From positions 39,556,001-39,620,000 of the forward strand of contig CM114274.1 of NCBI GenBank assembly GCA_050084515.1: a stretch of DNA of 64,000 nucleotides, read 5' to 3'. Shown one piece after another: positions 38,694 through 51,170 of this stretch (position 1 is its first letter; each line of letters begins with the position of its first letter). The DNA is from Blasia pusilla. Lineage: Eukaryota; Marchantiophyta; Marchantiopsida; Blasiales. Both the position numbers and the translations under genes were made by a program. Under the pieces are notes generated by a model that saw only the letters and a list, made by a program, of their open reading frames with translations, had not been told where the DNA came from and searched no databases.

Positions 38694-38889
38694 TATTGTG
38701 CGTATACACATCGCTACTCAACATACACCGTGGTGACCAAATATATATACAAACATACAAGATACTAAACTTACTCATGGTATCTAAAAATTGAAACAAT
38801 CGAGTACATTAGTAATGATACCAATCATTACTAATGAAAAAAATCATTATATCTCTTTTTATAACTTCTTGTCAAGTTTTTTCTCCAAT
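38694..38889 (-). repeat. B1 repeat with an inserted palindrome
   Basis: A B-type repeat directly after the purine tract and two bases before A2. It contains an extra segment that includes ATTAGTAATGA and TCATTACTAAT, perfect 11-base arms around a 6-base loop, near 38812-38839. Confidence 0.7.
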
Positions 38890-39080
38890 TGTCCCTCTAG
38901 CTTGGTCGTTAGGTCTCTCTAACTCCAGATAGCCATCTATCCCTACCTACCATAACATATGTCTCTAGAATGTTAAGAGCAAAAAGCTCGAGTGCTCATG
39001 TAGCCCCATCGTTAGTTGCCTTCTTGTCATCCATGTCATAGACACAAGTTGTAATCTTAATCTTACAACATTCATGACAT

Positions 39081-39338
39081 GTAAGAATGTGCAACTACCT
39101 AGTATCTACTCTGGGCACATCCATCGTCCCTAAGGAAGCCTAGTGAGAGGTGGCGTTAGACATATCATATGCCACCCTCTCAAAAATTCATCACCAACTA
39201 GCATAATGTTGTAAGAACGTGAAACTACCTAGTATCTACTCTGGGCACATCCATCGTCCCTAAGGAACCCTAGTGAGAGGTGGCGTTAGACATATCATAT
39301 GCCACCCTCTCAAAAATTCATCACCAACTAGCATAATG
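39081..39338. repeat. Tandem duplication of about 128 bp in the PHD region
   Basis: 39081-39208 and 39211-39338 are nearly identical at a 130-base spacing (for example agtatctactctgggcacat at 39101 and 39231). The duplicated segment covers the end of the PHD-finger coding sequence, so the last zinc ligands are present twice in this dead copy. Confidence 0.85.
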
Positions 39339-40991
39339 GTTGCACCACAGGAAAAACCACACAACATACAACCCAAGCCTATAACAACTATTGCTAAGCT
39401 CGGATCAACTACACTCTTAATATTAGGAAGGTGATATGGTGCACATGGTCCTTCCAAACCATACCATCAGTGCATCACGTCCCTCCAATAAAAGGATACT
39501 AGATGGTAAGACATCTCATAATCTAAAGATTCTGCGCCCTACGATCACATCCAACATCATGGGTGCCACTTGCTCCAAGTAAACATAGTCTCCTAAATGA
39601 AACTTATGCATAGTCGACCGATAATTAACCACCTCAATGAATAATCGCATACCTCAAAGTATCCCAATGTTGCGCAATTGTCAAGTTCTCAAATGCCATG
39701 GGCATCACTCTTTGAAATAACTTAGCCCTTTGAAAACATGCTCGCATCTACACATCAGGGTCATCAATGTTTAACACCTCGCTAACATCTCGACGAATGG
39801 CCGCAGGTAAATCAGGCTCTTAACCATAAAGCAACAAATACATTGGAAAAGACGCGGAGGATGTCTACCTGCAAAATATGTATCACATCACCAATTACGG
39901 AAACTACATGTCTCAATCTCTTATGTGACCTCTCTGCAAGCCATATTTGTGTAAACCTATTTTTATCATCTTTACAAACCTCTCGGCTATTCTATCTTCC
40001 ATAGGATGATATTGCGAAGTAGTGTGGTGGTTTATCAACACCTTATAATACAAGGCCTCAAATTCCTTGTGAAACTCCATACCTTCGTTTGTCAATACCT
40101 CAATCAATGCACCATAATGATTCAACACTCAATCTAGGAGGGTATACGCTACTCCCTCACTCACTTTATCAGGAAATACAACAAAATCTATCCACTCCGA
40201 GAAGTACTCAACCATCACCAACATATGACGACTATGGCATTCCATCAAAGGTAAAGGTCGTGCAAAATATAAACTCCACCTGTAATCCAAACCCATGATC
40301 AGAAGTGGATGTAATTGTAGAGTTGGAGCATTGAACAATGGATAGACTCGATCATATACCATGCATCTAGCAACAAACTGATGCACATTAGTGTGCATAT
40401 TTGCCATCAATACGGTATCAGGAACAAGTCGTACGTTTGCTTCACTCCAAAGTGACACAACTCCTTGTGGGCATATTGCACCAACCGTGCTCTCTACAAA
40501 GGATGCAAAACTATGCTTATTATACAATCCTCCCAAACTAGCAACATATTTTTCTCCTCCCGTCGAAACCGTCCGGCTTGCAGTAGGATCCGATCCTACT
40601 CTCTAGCACCCACTGTGCTCACGATACTATCAATACGTAGGTACTCCAAGACTACTCCATCCTTGTGAATATCTCAATTATTTGTCGCCTCCTCATTGGC
40701 CTCTCGATCCAAGGACTTTTCGTCAGACCTTGCCCTCAAAGTCCCAACATTGTGGCTCTCCATAGCCAAAAAACCCAAATAGGTCAATGTATGTTATCCC
40801 GACGCCATCTCCTCATCACTCTCTCTATGCCTAAAAGCTCCAATCTCATCTCGCTGATTCGGGCAGGGGTTATGGCTCAAACCATCTACATCTTTGTTGA
40901 GCGTCCCAAGTCTATATACCACTTGCAAATCATACTCTTGCAACAATAGAGGCCACCTTGCAAGCTTCCCTGTAAGCTTTTCGGACTCCAT
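39260..40991 (-). pseudogene. Integrase and PHD-finger remnant
   Basis: Minus-strand pieces keep the RNase H end, the integrase zinc region (ARCMVYDR, one Cys lost), the core (YRWSLYF, HMLVMVEYFSEW, LTNEGMEF) and, after the integrase tail, the PHD segment CMLCGFSCGATIMLV...GWHMICLTPPL. Several cysteines are mutated. Homologous throughout to 55100-57050 of the full element. Confidence 0.82.
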
Positions 40992-41069
40992 CAGTTAGTA
41001 ATAACAAAAAAGTGGTTTTCGAATAAATAACATCTAAAGTGCGTGACAACCCATACTACATCCCAACAC

Positions 41070-42070
41070 TCATTCTTTGCATGGCCTTTACTATTGACAG
41101 GACACCATAATCGGTATGTGTTGGTCATGGTGGAGCACCTCTCTAAGTGGATTGAGTTGGTAGTATTTCCGGATAGGTTGAGTGAGGGAGCGGCTTATGC
41201 ATTTCTTGATAGAGTGCTTAGTCATTTCGGTGCACTAGCAAAGGTGTTGACATACCAGGGTACTGAGTTTAGGGGTAACTTTCAAGCCTTGTGTGATCAG
41301 GCACTAATAGATCATCATACGACTTCTAGAGATCATCTGGAGGTAGATGGTTTGGCAGAGAGAGTTGTGCACACGGTGAATATGGGATTGTACAAGTATG
41401 GACTGTAGAGAGGACACTTTGGAGATTGGGACCTACAATTTTTGTGGTTAGCAATACGTTACTACTTCACTTTCTAGGCATCCTTGGCATCATTTTCATC
41501 ATATTTCTTGCTCTATGGGAGAGAGGCAGAGTTACCGTCGTCGATCCGACGAGATGTGGTTGAGGTACTTAACCTCAACGATCCAGACATATGGGTGCGA
41601 GTGTGTTCTCAGCAGGCTGAGCTCTTTTGGAGAGTCATGCCTATGGCGTTTGAGAACGTGGGTTCGCTCAACATCGCGATACTCTGAGGTATGCGACTAT
41701 GCGTGGAGGAGGCTATCGACCAGGGATTCAACAATTCCATCCTTGCGATTATGTCTACCTTCAGCAGACAGCGTCGACGACATTGGACTTGATGGAGGGA
41801 TGCACTATTTTGCGAGTGCGAGAGATTTTACCTTCAGGAGTCCTTGTTTTAGAGGGTCGTGATGGTCCCATTTGGAAAGATCATGTACGTAACTATGCGC
41901 CATGTCATCTTTCGAACGTAGATGGGAGGATTGATTTGAGCTTGGCAGTTGTTCTTGCCTGCTTGAGATGCATGTTGTGTGGGTCTGCCAGAGGCGCAGC
42001 CACGATGCTAGTTTGTGATGGGTTCTCGAGGATGGCATATGTCGTGTTTGAAGCCCCCTCTTAACTTGGT
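41070..42070 (+). pseudogene. Variant-2 integrase and PHD finger
   Basis: Open pieces read NRYVLVMVEHLSKWIELV, FRGNFQALCDQALIDHHT and DGLAERVVHTV (catalytic-core end), then the integrase tail YVYLQQTASTTLD, VREILPSGVLVLEGRDG and WKDHVRNYAPCHLSN. The PHD finger follows: LRCMLCGSARGAATMLVCDG, with the second CxxC changed to CDGF and the His-Cys pair lost. Two frameshifts. The 5' part of the element is missing. Confidence 0.82.
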
Positions 42071-42258
42071 TCCTCAAGGATATGTATGATAAGTAGATAC
42101 AAGATCACTCTTGATGTTATGGATGACAGGAAGGTGACTTACGATGGGGCGAGATAGCACCTGACCTCCTGATCTTAGCACTAAAAAATGCATAGCATTT
42201 AGACTTGTTTTGTAGGCTATCTGGAGTTAGAGGGACCTAACCACCAGCTAGGAGGGCG

Positions 42259-42376
42259 ATTGAGATTGTCCAGTTGTTCATGTGTAGAGATATTAGGATT
42301 CATAGCTAGATGGATCTTAGACATGTGTGTGCATGATAACCGATGTATGTTGGCAGTGATGTGTATTCGCATGATA
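42259..42376 (+). repeat. B1 repeat of variant 2
   Basis: 118 bp from ATTGAGATTGTCC to CGCATGATA, directly after the purine tract and two bases (CC) before A2 at 42379. It matches the split B2 at 47959-47987 plus 58012-58100. Confidence 0.8.
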
Positions 42377-42378
42377 CC

Positions 42379-42721
42379 TGTCATGGTAGATAAGATGTAG
42401 GGTGGGATAGTATAGAGTCCTAAGAGGGATCTTGTACTTCCCTATTTTGAGAGGTCATGTATCATCTGCTCTTAGGAGGTGACCTACAAGTGTAGGTCAC
42501 TCTTTCCTTTATGAGGAGTGGAACCTTGGAGAGGTTGACCTTCCCAGCCATGTATGGCTCTACTTGGACTTATAGGGTCATGGGTTACTTGATAGTTGGT
42601 CTCATGAGGGGACCACATGTGTAGTTGTTAGGGATCTAGCATGTGTGACTATAGGTTGGTAGTGACCTACTGGGAGAAAGGTGACATGTGTGTACATGTC
42701 ACCCATGGAGGTGCCCATTAT
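42379..42721 (+). repeat. A2 repeat of variant 2, with two hairpins
   Basis: Starts TGTCATGG. It contains two perfect inverted repeats: arms 42479-42487 and 42492-42500, and arms 42680-42689 and 42694-42703, each around a 4-base loop. Similarity to the A repeat of variant 1 is weak apart from the start. Confidence 0.6.
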
Positions 42722-43180
<459 letters not shown>

Positions 43181-43202
43181 GTGCAATTAGTGAAGAAAAG
43201 TT

Positions 43203-43792
43203 GTGCAGTTTGCCCTCTACAGGCCAATTTTGACTAGTTCTTTCATACACTTAATCAATATTGGTAAATTTCAGGTCGATTTTTATGTATTAATGGTCTA
43301 TGCTTCAATTGGAGCAATAGAAAGCCTGAAATTATGTTTTTTTGTGAATGAAATCATTTATCATGGAGTATTCCTCACCAACAATCACAAGCGAGAAGCT
43401 CAACAAGAAAAATTACAATGTCTGGAAGTTTCCCATGAACAATTTCTCCTGGGTCACGAGCTATGGAGCTTGTCACAGGTGATAGGTCACATCCAAGATA
43501 TTGATACTCTGAAGGAGGCTTGGGATGCATTGGAAAAGCTGTACGAGACATCTACAAAGGCCAGAAAGCTTCAATTGAAACAAAAATTGAACGAAGTGAG
43601 AAAATGATCGCAGAACATCAATGATTATATTTTGAGTATCAGACATATTGTTGATCAGTTGAATAGCATTGGAGTGATAGTAGAAGATGATGATCTGATC
43701 TTATTCACTCCTCAAGGCCTTCCAAAGGATTACAAGTCATTTGAGACCTCTATCTCTATGAGAGAGAAGTATCCAACCTTTCAAGAGTTAGT
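43203..43792 (+). pseudogene. Copia gag, first part
   Basis: Two open pieces (to 43607, then from 43632) read LKEAWDALEKLYETSTKARK, QLKQKLNEVRK and DYILSIRHIVDQLNSIG, matching the copia gag (UBN2-type) family. They are separated by one stop. The reading ends at the insertion of the solo repeat at 43793 and resumes in phase after it. Confidence 0.8.
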
Positions 43793-44432
43793 TATCGTAC
43801 GCATACACATCGCTAGACAACATACATCGCTGTCACCAAACACACACACAAACACGCACGATCCCATGCTAACTCAGGGCATCCAAACAACAAGACAAGA
43901 AGTACCAAAATATCTCCAATCAAATTAAGATCAGATCTCTCTCTACACCATCTCACACCATAGCTCTCAAAGGTGTGTACTCTCTCTCATGTCAAACCAA
44001 ACCCACTCTCCTAATAAGAGGCTTGGGTTACACTCACAAGGCAAGGGACCATAGCTCCGCCGCCTCATGCCAAGAGGTTCAACAAAGGGAGAATGAGCTC
44101 TCAAGCTCTTTCTCCTTGGGATATACCCCTCCCCTCTCCCAAGCTCTCTCCATGTAACCTATTCTCCCAAGTAACCTCCTTGGCTCTTGACCTGATGTAG
44201 GAGGTCAAAGGTCACTTACCAAAAATAGAAAGTTGATCATATATTCAAAATGGTAGTTACCTAAAATAGTAAGTTCCTCAATATGGTTCCAAATGAGCCA
44301 AAATGAAGGGAAACCTGCTCTCTCACGTATCCCGAGGCCTCAATAGGTCATCCTCGACCTCCTAGGCATGTCCTCCACTACTTATGAAGACGCTCTACTA
44401 GATCTCACCGATCTATCCTAAAGGACATGACA
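43793..44432 (-). repeat. Solo A-B terminal repeat inserted in copia gag
   Basis: 640 bp, reverse complement of 57368-58007: B part 43793-43920, A part 43921-44432, the latter ending in catgaca. It is flanked by TAGT on both sides (43789-43792 and 44433-44436). Removing the unit and one TAGT leaves the gag frame continuous, which proves the boundaries. Confidence 0.93.
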
Positions 44433-44436
44433 TAGT

Positions 44437-45040
44437 TCCTCTGTTGATCAGTGAAGAGATGCGCCTAGTAGGCAGCGGTAGCTTGTCTAGTCTGCAAGAG
44501 AGTGCGCTATTTGCATATTATGGATCAAACAAAGGCAGGGTTCGTGGCAGAAACTTCCGTGGTCGTGGTGGATATCAAGCATATGGAGGAAGAAGCACTC
44601 AATATAATGTCACTCAATCAACTACGAATCAGTACCACACATAATCACATGGTGGTGATGGTGGAAACCGTTGGGGTCGAGGTCAACAGCAGAGGGTCCT
44701 TGGATCTTGCAATTACTGTGGGATAAAGGATCACTATGCAAAATTTTGCTTAAAAAAAAGGCAGATATGAGAACAGGAGCCTTACAACAACAAAATTATG
44801 TGGAGCAACAATACCAAGAGTAGTACCAAGAACATCAACATTCACAAACGGAGCATCTCTTGATCATGACTCATCATATGAGAGCAATGGTCAAGAAAGA
44901 CTCGACAACATATTGGTATATTGACTCCGGTGCATCAAATCACATGACCTCACAAGCGAAATAGTTCAGTAGTTTGGAGCCGGTGAAAGACCTTGCAATT
45001 GTGCTCACAGGAGATGACACTCAACATCATATCACACATA
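44437..45040 (+). pseudogene. Copia gag end, zinc knuckle and protease
   Basis: Gag resumes with LLISEEMRL. A Gly/Arg-rich stretch (NKGRVRGRNFRGRGG) precedes the zinc knuckle CNYCGIKDHYAKFC (CX2CX4HX4C intact). The protease site WYIDSGASNHMTS follows at about 44910-44950. The reading then jumps from early protease to mid integrase, so roughly 200 residues are missing, including the integrase zinc domain and the first catalytic Asp. Confidence 0.82.
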
Positions 45041-47384
45041 CTGGAGGAGAGTATCTTTCAACAAAGTTTGATGACTACTTACGTCAGAATGGCATCCAAC
45101 ATCAAGTGACTTGCCATTACACTCCACAACAAAATGGAGTAGCTGAGAGGAAAAATCGACATATTTTTGAAGCGGCACGAGCTATGCTGAATGAGAAGAA
45201 TATGCCCAAGCTGTATTGGGTAGAGGCTGTAGCATGTGCAGTCTTCTTAATCAACCAAACTCCAATCGAAGTCTTCATAGGAAGTAAACATGATTTTTCC
45301 TTCTTGAAAGTATTTGGCTGTATTTTTTATGCTCATATTCCTTCTGAGAGATGTCAGAAATTAGACCCCAAGTTTGAAAGATGTATATTCATTGGTTATG
45401 CTGATGGAACTAAGGGGTATAAGTGCTACATTCCATCCTCTAGGCAACTTATTATTAGTTGAGATGTTGTCTTTGATGAACTAAAGTCATGGTATGCTCC
45501 ATCTGAGCCTATTCCACCTCTAAACTTGTTTGGTGAGGGGGAGAATATGACTATAAACCAACAGACATTGTCTTCAACTTCGCCAAGTACTAGTGAAGGA
45601 TTAGGAGAGGTTCTAGATTCATCCGTTAAATCTATGAGTCCATGGACGGGAAGAGTACATATTCAGTGTGTTAACACTAGTCAGAGCTCGAGTCAGGTGT
45701 CAGAGGCATCCACCTCTGAACAACAACTTTGTAGATCAAATAGAGTTACACATCTAGTTCATAGATTTACAAATGAAGGTTTTCTTGCGATATATCATGC
45801 ATATATGATGACTACCCTTCAAGAGCAGGAGCCGAGTAGCTGTGAAGAAGCTGCGAGTAAAGCTGAATGGATTGAAGCTATGGAGGAAGAGCTTGCTACA
45901 TTAAGACATCAACAAACATGGGAGCTGGGTAATATATCTTCCGGTAAGGAAGCTTTTGGTTGCAAATGGGTTTAGAAAATCAAACGCAATCAAGATGGTA
46001 CAATCAACAGATACAAAGCAAGATTGGTGGCTAAGGGCTATGCATAACAATATGGTATCGACTATGAGGAAACATTTAGCCCTGTTGTAAAGATGGCGAC
46101 TACGAGAATAGTGGTTGAAGTAGCAGTAAGTAAGAAGTGGAGATTACATCACATGGACGTCAAGAATGCCTTCTTGAATAGAGATCTATACGAGGAGGTA
46201 TATATGACTCAACCACCTGGATACGAGCATCCCAAGTTTCCATTTCGCGTATGCAGGTTGAAGAAAGCTCTATATAGACTCAAACAAGCTCCAAGAGCTT
46301 GGTATGGCAAGATTACATACGTCCTACAAGAGTTGGGTTTTAGAGTATGTGATTCTGACTCCTTGTTATATGTCTTGAGAGGACAAGATCATACAGTTCT
46401 CATTATGTTATATGTTAACGATCTCTTGATTACTGGGAGTACTCAAGAAATGGTACAACAAGTCAAGCTTAAGTTACAAGCAAAATTTGATATGAAGGAC
46501 TTGGGAGAACTCAAGTACTTCCTTGGTATTGAGTTTATCAAGGTTGGAGAGAGAGCATGTGGTTGCTACAACGATAATATACTCTTCATATGCTTTCAAA
46601 ATATGGTATGACAGCTTGTAAGCCAATCTCTACACCGTTGGACCAGAGCGTGAAGCTAAGAGTGGATGAAGGAGAGATACTTGCAGATTCTAATATATAA
46701 AGGCGCCTGGTTGTAAGTTTGATCTATCTAACATAACCAGACCAGATTTGAGCTATGCTGTTGGTCTAGTGAGCCAGTTTATGCAAGCACCTCAAAAACC
46801 TCACCTTGATGCTGTGAGGAGGATTATGCAGCATGTGAAATTCTCTATTCAATTTGGGCTTCAATTTAAACCTTCTCCGAGTTTTCAATTACAGGGATTC
46901 ACAGATGCTGATTGGGCAGGACGCGTGTCTAACCGACACTCTACATCTGGTTATTCATTTATTTTGGGAAGCGCAGCTATAAGTTGGGCTTCAAAGAAGC
47001 AACCTACAATTGCGTTATCTTCAACAAAGGTTGAGTATAGAGGAGCAACCAATGCAGCATGTGAGGTGGTGTGGCTTGAGATTGCGTGTTGAGATTGGTG
47101 TTACTAACTTAGGACCTAGTGTAATATATGTAGACAATATTAGTAGCATCAAGCTTGCTAATAACCATGTGTTTCATGCTCGTATAAAGCATGTTGAGGT
47201 GCACTATCATTTTATCAGAGAGAAAGGGCTTGCAGGAGAAATTGATCTTGTGTATATAGGTACAGATCAACAAATTGCTGATATCTTTACAAAGGCATTG
47301 TCTAGAGATAAGTTTGAGATGTTCAGAAAGGATTTAGGCGTTAGAGATATTGATATGAGCTTGAGGGGGAGTATTGAAGATTGA
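45041..47384 (+). pseudogene. Copia integrase part, RT and RNase H
   Basis: Integrase remainder: GGEYLSTKFDDYL, HYTPQQNGVAERKNRH with the catalytic Glu, then GCIFYAHIP. RT: about 45900-46600, with HHMDVKNAFLN, YRLKQAPRAWY and the active-site segment MLYVNDLLITG. The usual YVDD reads YVND here, so one catalytic Asp is replaced by Asn. RNase H: 46748-47384, with FTDADWAGR, STKVEYRGATNA and VDNISSIKLANN. Stops at 45973 and near 46046 and frameshifts near 46550 and 47080 break it. Confidence 0.85.
47361..47374 (+). promoter_or_regulatory. Copia polypurine tract
   Basis: ttgagggggagtat immediately before the right LTR, the usual copia form. Confidence 0.8.
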
Positions 47385-47953
47385 GTTACAATCAAACTCA
47401 TGAGACACCTGAACTATTACATTTGACACTCACACGAAGTAGGGAAGCTTAATTTTGGTTAGTCAGTTAAGCACGATTATCTTAACTAGGGTTAGTTAAT
47501 CATAGTTAGGCTAACTCGAGATTGTGGTCAAGAATAGAGTTAGGGTTGCTTGTACATACCCTATATAATTGAGAAGAGAACCACCCTCCACTCATTCTCT
47601 CATTGCAAGTTTCGTTCTCCATGGTGGTGTGTGTGTGTGTATGTAAGCAATTTTCCACCAGTTATGTTTGTTTAGCAATTTTCCACACCCATGGGGATAT
47701 ACTTCGGATGAGGCTCATTTGGAGCTCATCTCCTTAGGATTGCAGACTCTTGTTGGGATTCGTGATACAATACGACGTGCATGTATTGAGCCTGGATTCT
47801 CTCTTGAAGAGTGGGCTATGAGTAATCAATAAGGAGATCACACATTTTGGGAATCCTTCTGTATACTTTCTGTTTTTGTTACACCAATGTGTATCTAAAT
47901 CATGAATATAGCTGTTTGGATGAAGCACGGTTGATTGCATATTTCATCAGAGC
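47375..47953 (+). repeat. Right copia LTR
   Basis: Starts TGAAGATTGAG and contains a TATA-like block (ctatataattg at 47570). The right end is not secure: the family's usual CA end could fall at 47946 or 47949. The bases tcagagc at 47947-47953 recall a primer-binding site. Confidence 0.65.
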
Positions 47954-47987
47954 TTTATATTGGGGTTGTCCAGTCGTTCATGTGTAG

Positions 47988-48498
47988 TGTCACGTCCTTT
48001 AGGATAGATCGGTGAGATCTAGTAGAGCGTCTTCATGAGTAGTGGAGGATAGGCCTAATAGGTTGAGCATGACCTGTTGAGGCCTCGGAAAACCTGAGAG
48101 AGCAGGTTTCCCTTCGTTTTGGCTCATTTGGAGCCATATTGAGGAACTTACTATTTTAGGTAACTACCATTTTGAGTATATGATCGACTTTATATTTATG
48201 GTAAGTGACCCTTGACCTCCTACATCAGGTCAAGAGCCAAGGAGGTGACTTGGGAGAATAGGTTACCATGGAGAGAGCTTGGGAGAGGGGAGGGGTATAT
48301 CCTAAGGAGAGAGTTTGAGAGCTCATTCTCCCTTTGTTGAACCTCTTGGCATGAGGCGGCGGAGCTATGGTCCCTTGCCTTGTGAGTGTAACCCAAGCTT
48401 CTCATTAGGAGAGTGGGTTTGGTTTGACATGAGAGAGAGTGCACACCTTTGAGAGCTATGGTGTGAGATGGTGTAGACAGAGATTGGATCTTACTTTA
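47988..48498 (+). repeat. A1 repeat (left end)
   Basis: 511 bp, starts TGTCACGTCC and matches 57368-57877 closely. After cttacttta the two diverge: here a gagagaatgag run follows, while the right copy continues into B2. Confidence 0.9.
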
Positions 48499-49795
48499 CA
48501 AAGAGAGAATGAGAGAATGAGAGAGTGAGAGAGTGAGAGAGCTTCATGGGGAAGCTTGCTAGTCACTCATTGTTTTTGCAGGTTGGGGACCGTGTTCCCC
48601 ATTCAACGGCTCATGGGAGTGCTCATCGGAGCAAGGGCTGCTTGGATTGTTCTTTGCATTTGCAGATTTTTTGTCTAGAAGAGTGGCGCACGAAAGCGCT
48701 GCCCAATTTCTGATAGGGATTGAGTATGGGGGCGAGTTGCCCCATGCCCGTGCTCTCGAGAGCAACATGTAGCTTGCTGTTCTTATAGGTTTTACATTTT
48801 TTTTGGAAGAAATCAGGGCGGAAGCGCTGCCAAATTTTGTGTAGGAGAAAGAGACATTGGGCTTTACGACAGTCCTCGTCAGTTTCTACTGGAATGTCCG
48901 ATTCTAAATATTTTTAATATTGTTATAGATCGTGAAGCTTTGCACGTTGTGCCACAAAGAGCGTGCAATTTGGAGTTGCAAGAAAAAATTTATGGTTAAT
49001 CTTGCAAAATTTCCATTGCTAGGCGATTTTTAGGGTTAAATTGTGCAAACCCTAAACCAGCCGCCACACCGGCGGTGTCCGTCACCGTCATAGTCACCGT
49101 CAACCATCACCGGTCAACTGTCACCATCTACGGTCAACCGTCGTGGGTTTATTGTTGATTGAGGAGGATATGCCGCCGAGTGCCGCATCCCATCATTGAG
49201 GCCCATGTCGTTCGTAGACGTTCCGTGCCGCCTGCAACACTGCACCGTTCCGCTGGAACCGCACCGTCTATCGAAAAGTTTTGAGCAACGTTAGTACGGG
49301 AGGAGTATGACTTGCTGATTGGAGGAGTTGTCTCCATGACCGAGTTGGGGTCGAGATTTGCAATTGTTGAGGAGCCACATCGACATGTGTTCATGTTACC
49401 CATTCTGGTCCTTTACCCTGCACGTGTGAGGGATTCTGGGATTTGGGTAGTTTATTTGGGGATATTGGGTGTGTGGATGCTGAGAGCATCATTTATGTAT
49501 GTGGTTTAGGGGTCATAGACCTGTGTGGGATGTCCAGAGTTAAGGGTAGGTTATCGATGAGATGATAGCCTGGTCGATTTGCCCCACACGCCGCTTATTG
49601 CCGCACGTTACATGTCCCGGGGAGGGAGAGTGCAGATTGAGTGCCGCATGTTTGGGATGAGTGATTGAGGGATTACTTGCGAGGCAAGAGTGATCGGGTG
49701 AGAAGGGCACGAGGGTCATCACGGCGTCCGTTCGGGACTTTGAGAGGCGAGGTGGTGAACCCGAGAGTAGCTCTATAGGTTGTACGTGGAGTGAC
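48499..49795 (+). other. Leader of the methyltransferase element
   Basis: About 1.3 kb without a convincing coding region. It starts with a gagagaat / gagagagt simple repeat (48502-48542). A block near 49070-49145 repeats caccgtc and ggtcaac. No primer-binding site matching tRNA-Met is visible. Confidence 0.55.
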
Positions 49796-51170
49796 GTGAG
49801 GTTCCGAGTGTCTTCACTTGAGGGACCACCTCGACCTTCTTTTGTGTCATCGTTAGACAAGGGAGAGGGTGTAGAGGAGTTTGTGAGCATATCGCCACAC
49901 ATTGTGAGTGGTCCTACTAGTTGGGCGTACGAGATGGACGACCGGGGTAGAGGACCGCGTAGGTATTCAGATGCACTGGGTACGATTGAGTTGCACGATT
50001 TCATAGAAGAGTTTAGGAGTTGGTGCGACTCCCAGCAGGCCAAGAGCTCTAGAGAGTTCAACCTGTTTACAGCATGGAACGGTATATTCCAACATTTAGA
50101 GGGGGCACCAATGGACGATTACCATGAGTTCTCCCACAGATATGCCCAGGAGATTGAGGCATGGCGACTCTACTACGACCCACACTATATGCCATGGACG
50201 GAGCTGTTCCCAGATGAGGAGGAGGAGTCAGGAGAGGCTACTTCCTCTCCCACTAGTGATGTTTTAGGAGGGGTCACTCGCACTGGAGTAGTTACACCGT
50301 CTAGTTGGGTTTGTCCCAGGTTCAACCCCATGGTTGAGTTCTTTGCTAAGTCGAGGGCGAGCTACCAGGGGGGTACGGACGGAGAAGTTGCGGAGCATCC
50401 ACAACTTCTAGAGGCACCCGGGTGAGAGTTTACGTGAGGCTTACACTCGCTTGCGCCGGTTGATCAACGTCACTCAGGGGATGATCGAGGCTCAGGCTAT
50501 CCAGTCATGGTACGCGATGTTGGACCAGACCCTACGGACACGGGTGCGGGAGGGGATGCTTCTTATGAACACCTCCCCTACGTTGAGAGATGTTTTTAGG
50601 ACTGGCGAGAACATTGAGCGCAACATGGCGGAGGAGAGCGTAGCCACCATGGGTTCTGGGCGAGAGCAGTCGCGATTGGCTGCACCACATGTGCAACAAC
50701 GTGGACTCCGAGATAGGTCAACTGTGGCACCATGAGCTCAGGGAGGATACCGGGAGCCCGTGGCATAGAGACCTGCACCTTCATATGCGGCTCAATAGCA
50801 GCCGCCTACTATTACTTGTTGGTCATGTGGTGGAGCCCATCATCAACGTAATTGCACTCGTCAGGGTCATGGACGTATGCCTCAGCATGGAGGAGGAGAT
50901 GGTGCTGCACTAGGTGGTTATCAGTGTGACTATTGTCAGAGGTATGGTCATACACGCGCTAGGTATTTCAGTCTACATCCTGAGTTATGTCGAGACCGAG
51001 GGCCAGAGAGGGCACCAGAGCGAGTAGCCGGCCGGGGTGGGCTAGAGATCGTGCACCAAGTGGTCCTGTTGGGGGACAACGAGCTGGAGTTGCCCGACAG
51101 GGTGGTGGAGTTGCCCATGGAGGAGGTAGAGTACTACCACCTAGACGCGCCGAGGGAGATAGCGGACGTG
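49796..51170 (+). pseudogene. Gag with tandem zinc knuckles
   Basis: Frame 2 from 49796 to a stop at 50423, then frame 3. The first part has HDFIEEFRSWCDSQQ, FNLFTAWNGIFQHLEGA and DDYHEFSHRYAQEIEAW. The second has INVTQGMIEAQAIQSWYAML. Two zinc knuckles follow: CWSCGGAHHQRNC at about 50817-50855 (intact) and CDYCQRYGHTRAR at about 50926-50968, where the last Cys is replaced by Tyr. Stops at about 50733, 50766 and 50796 are TGA, TAG and TAG. The frame moves back to 2 somewhere between 50990 and 51170, where a coiled coil (QIQQLQEQIATMALRL) starts. Confidence 0.72.

Larger units (their letters stand above)
38079..41047 (-). mobile_element. 5'-truncated copy of the split-repeat PHD gypsy family
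   Basis: Read on the minus strand: RNase H end (about 41047-40800, KLTGKLARWPLLLQEYDL), integrase (40536-39650), PHD finger (about 39400-39260), purine tract, then B1 (about 38889-38694), a 2-bp spacer, A2 (38691-38191) and B2 (38190-38079). It lacks gag, protease, methyltransferase and RT. B1 carries an extra block of about 65 bases. Many stops and frameshifts. It is the most diverged copy of the variant whose full form lies at 47988-58007. Confidence 0.85.
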
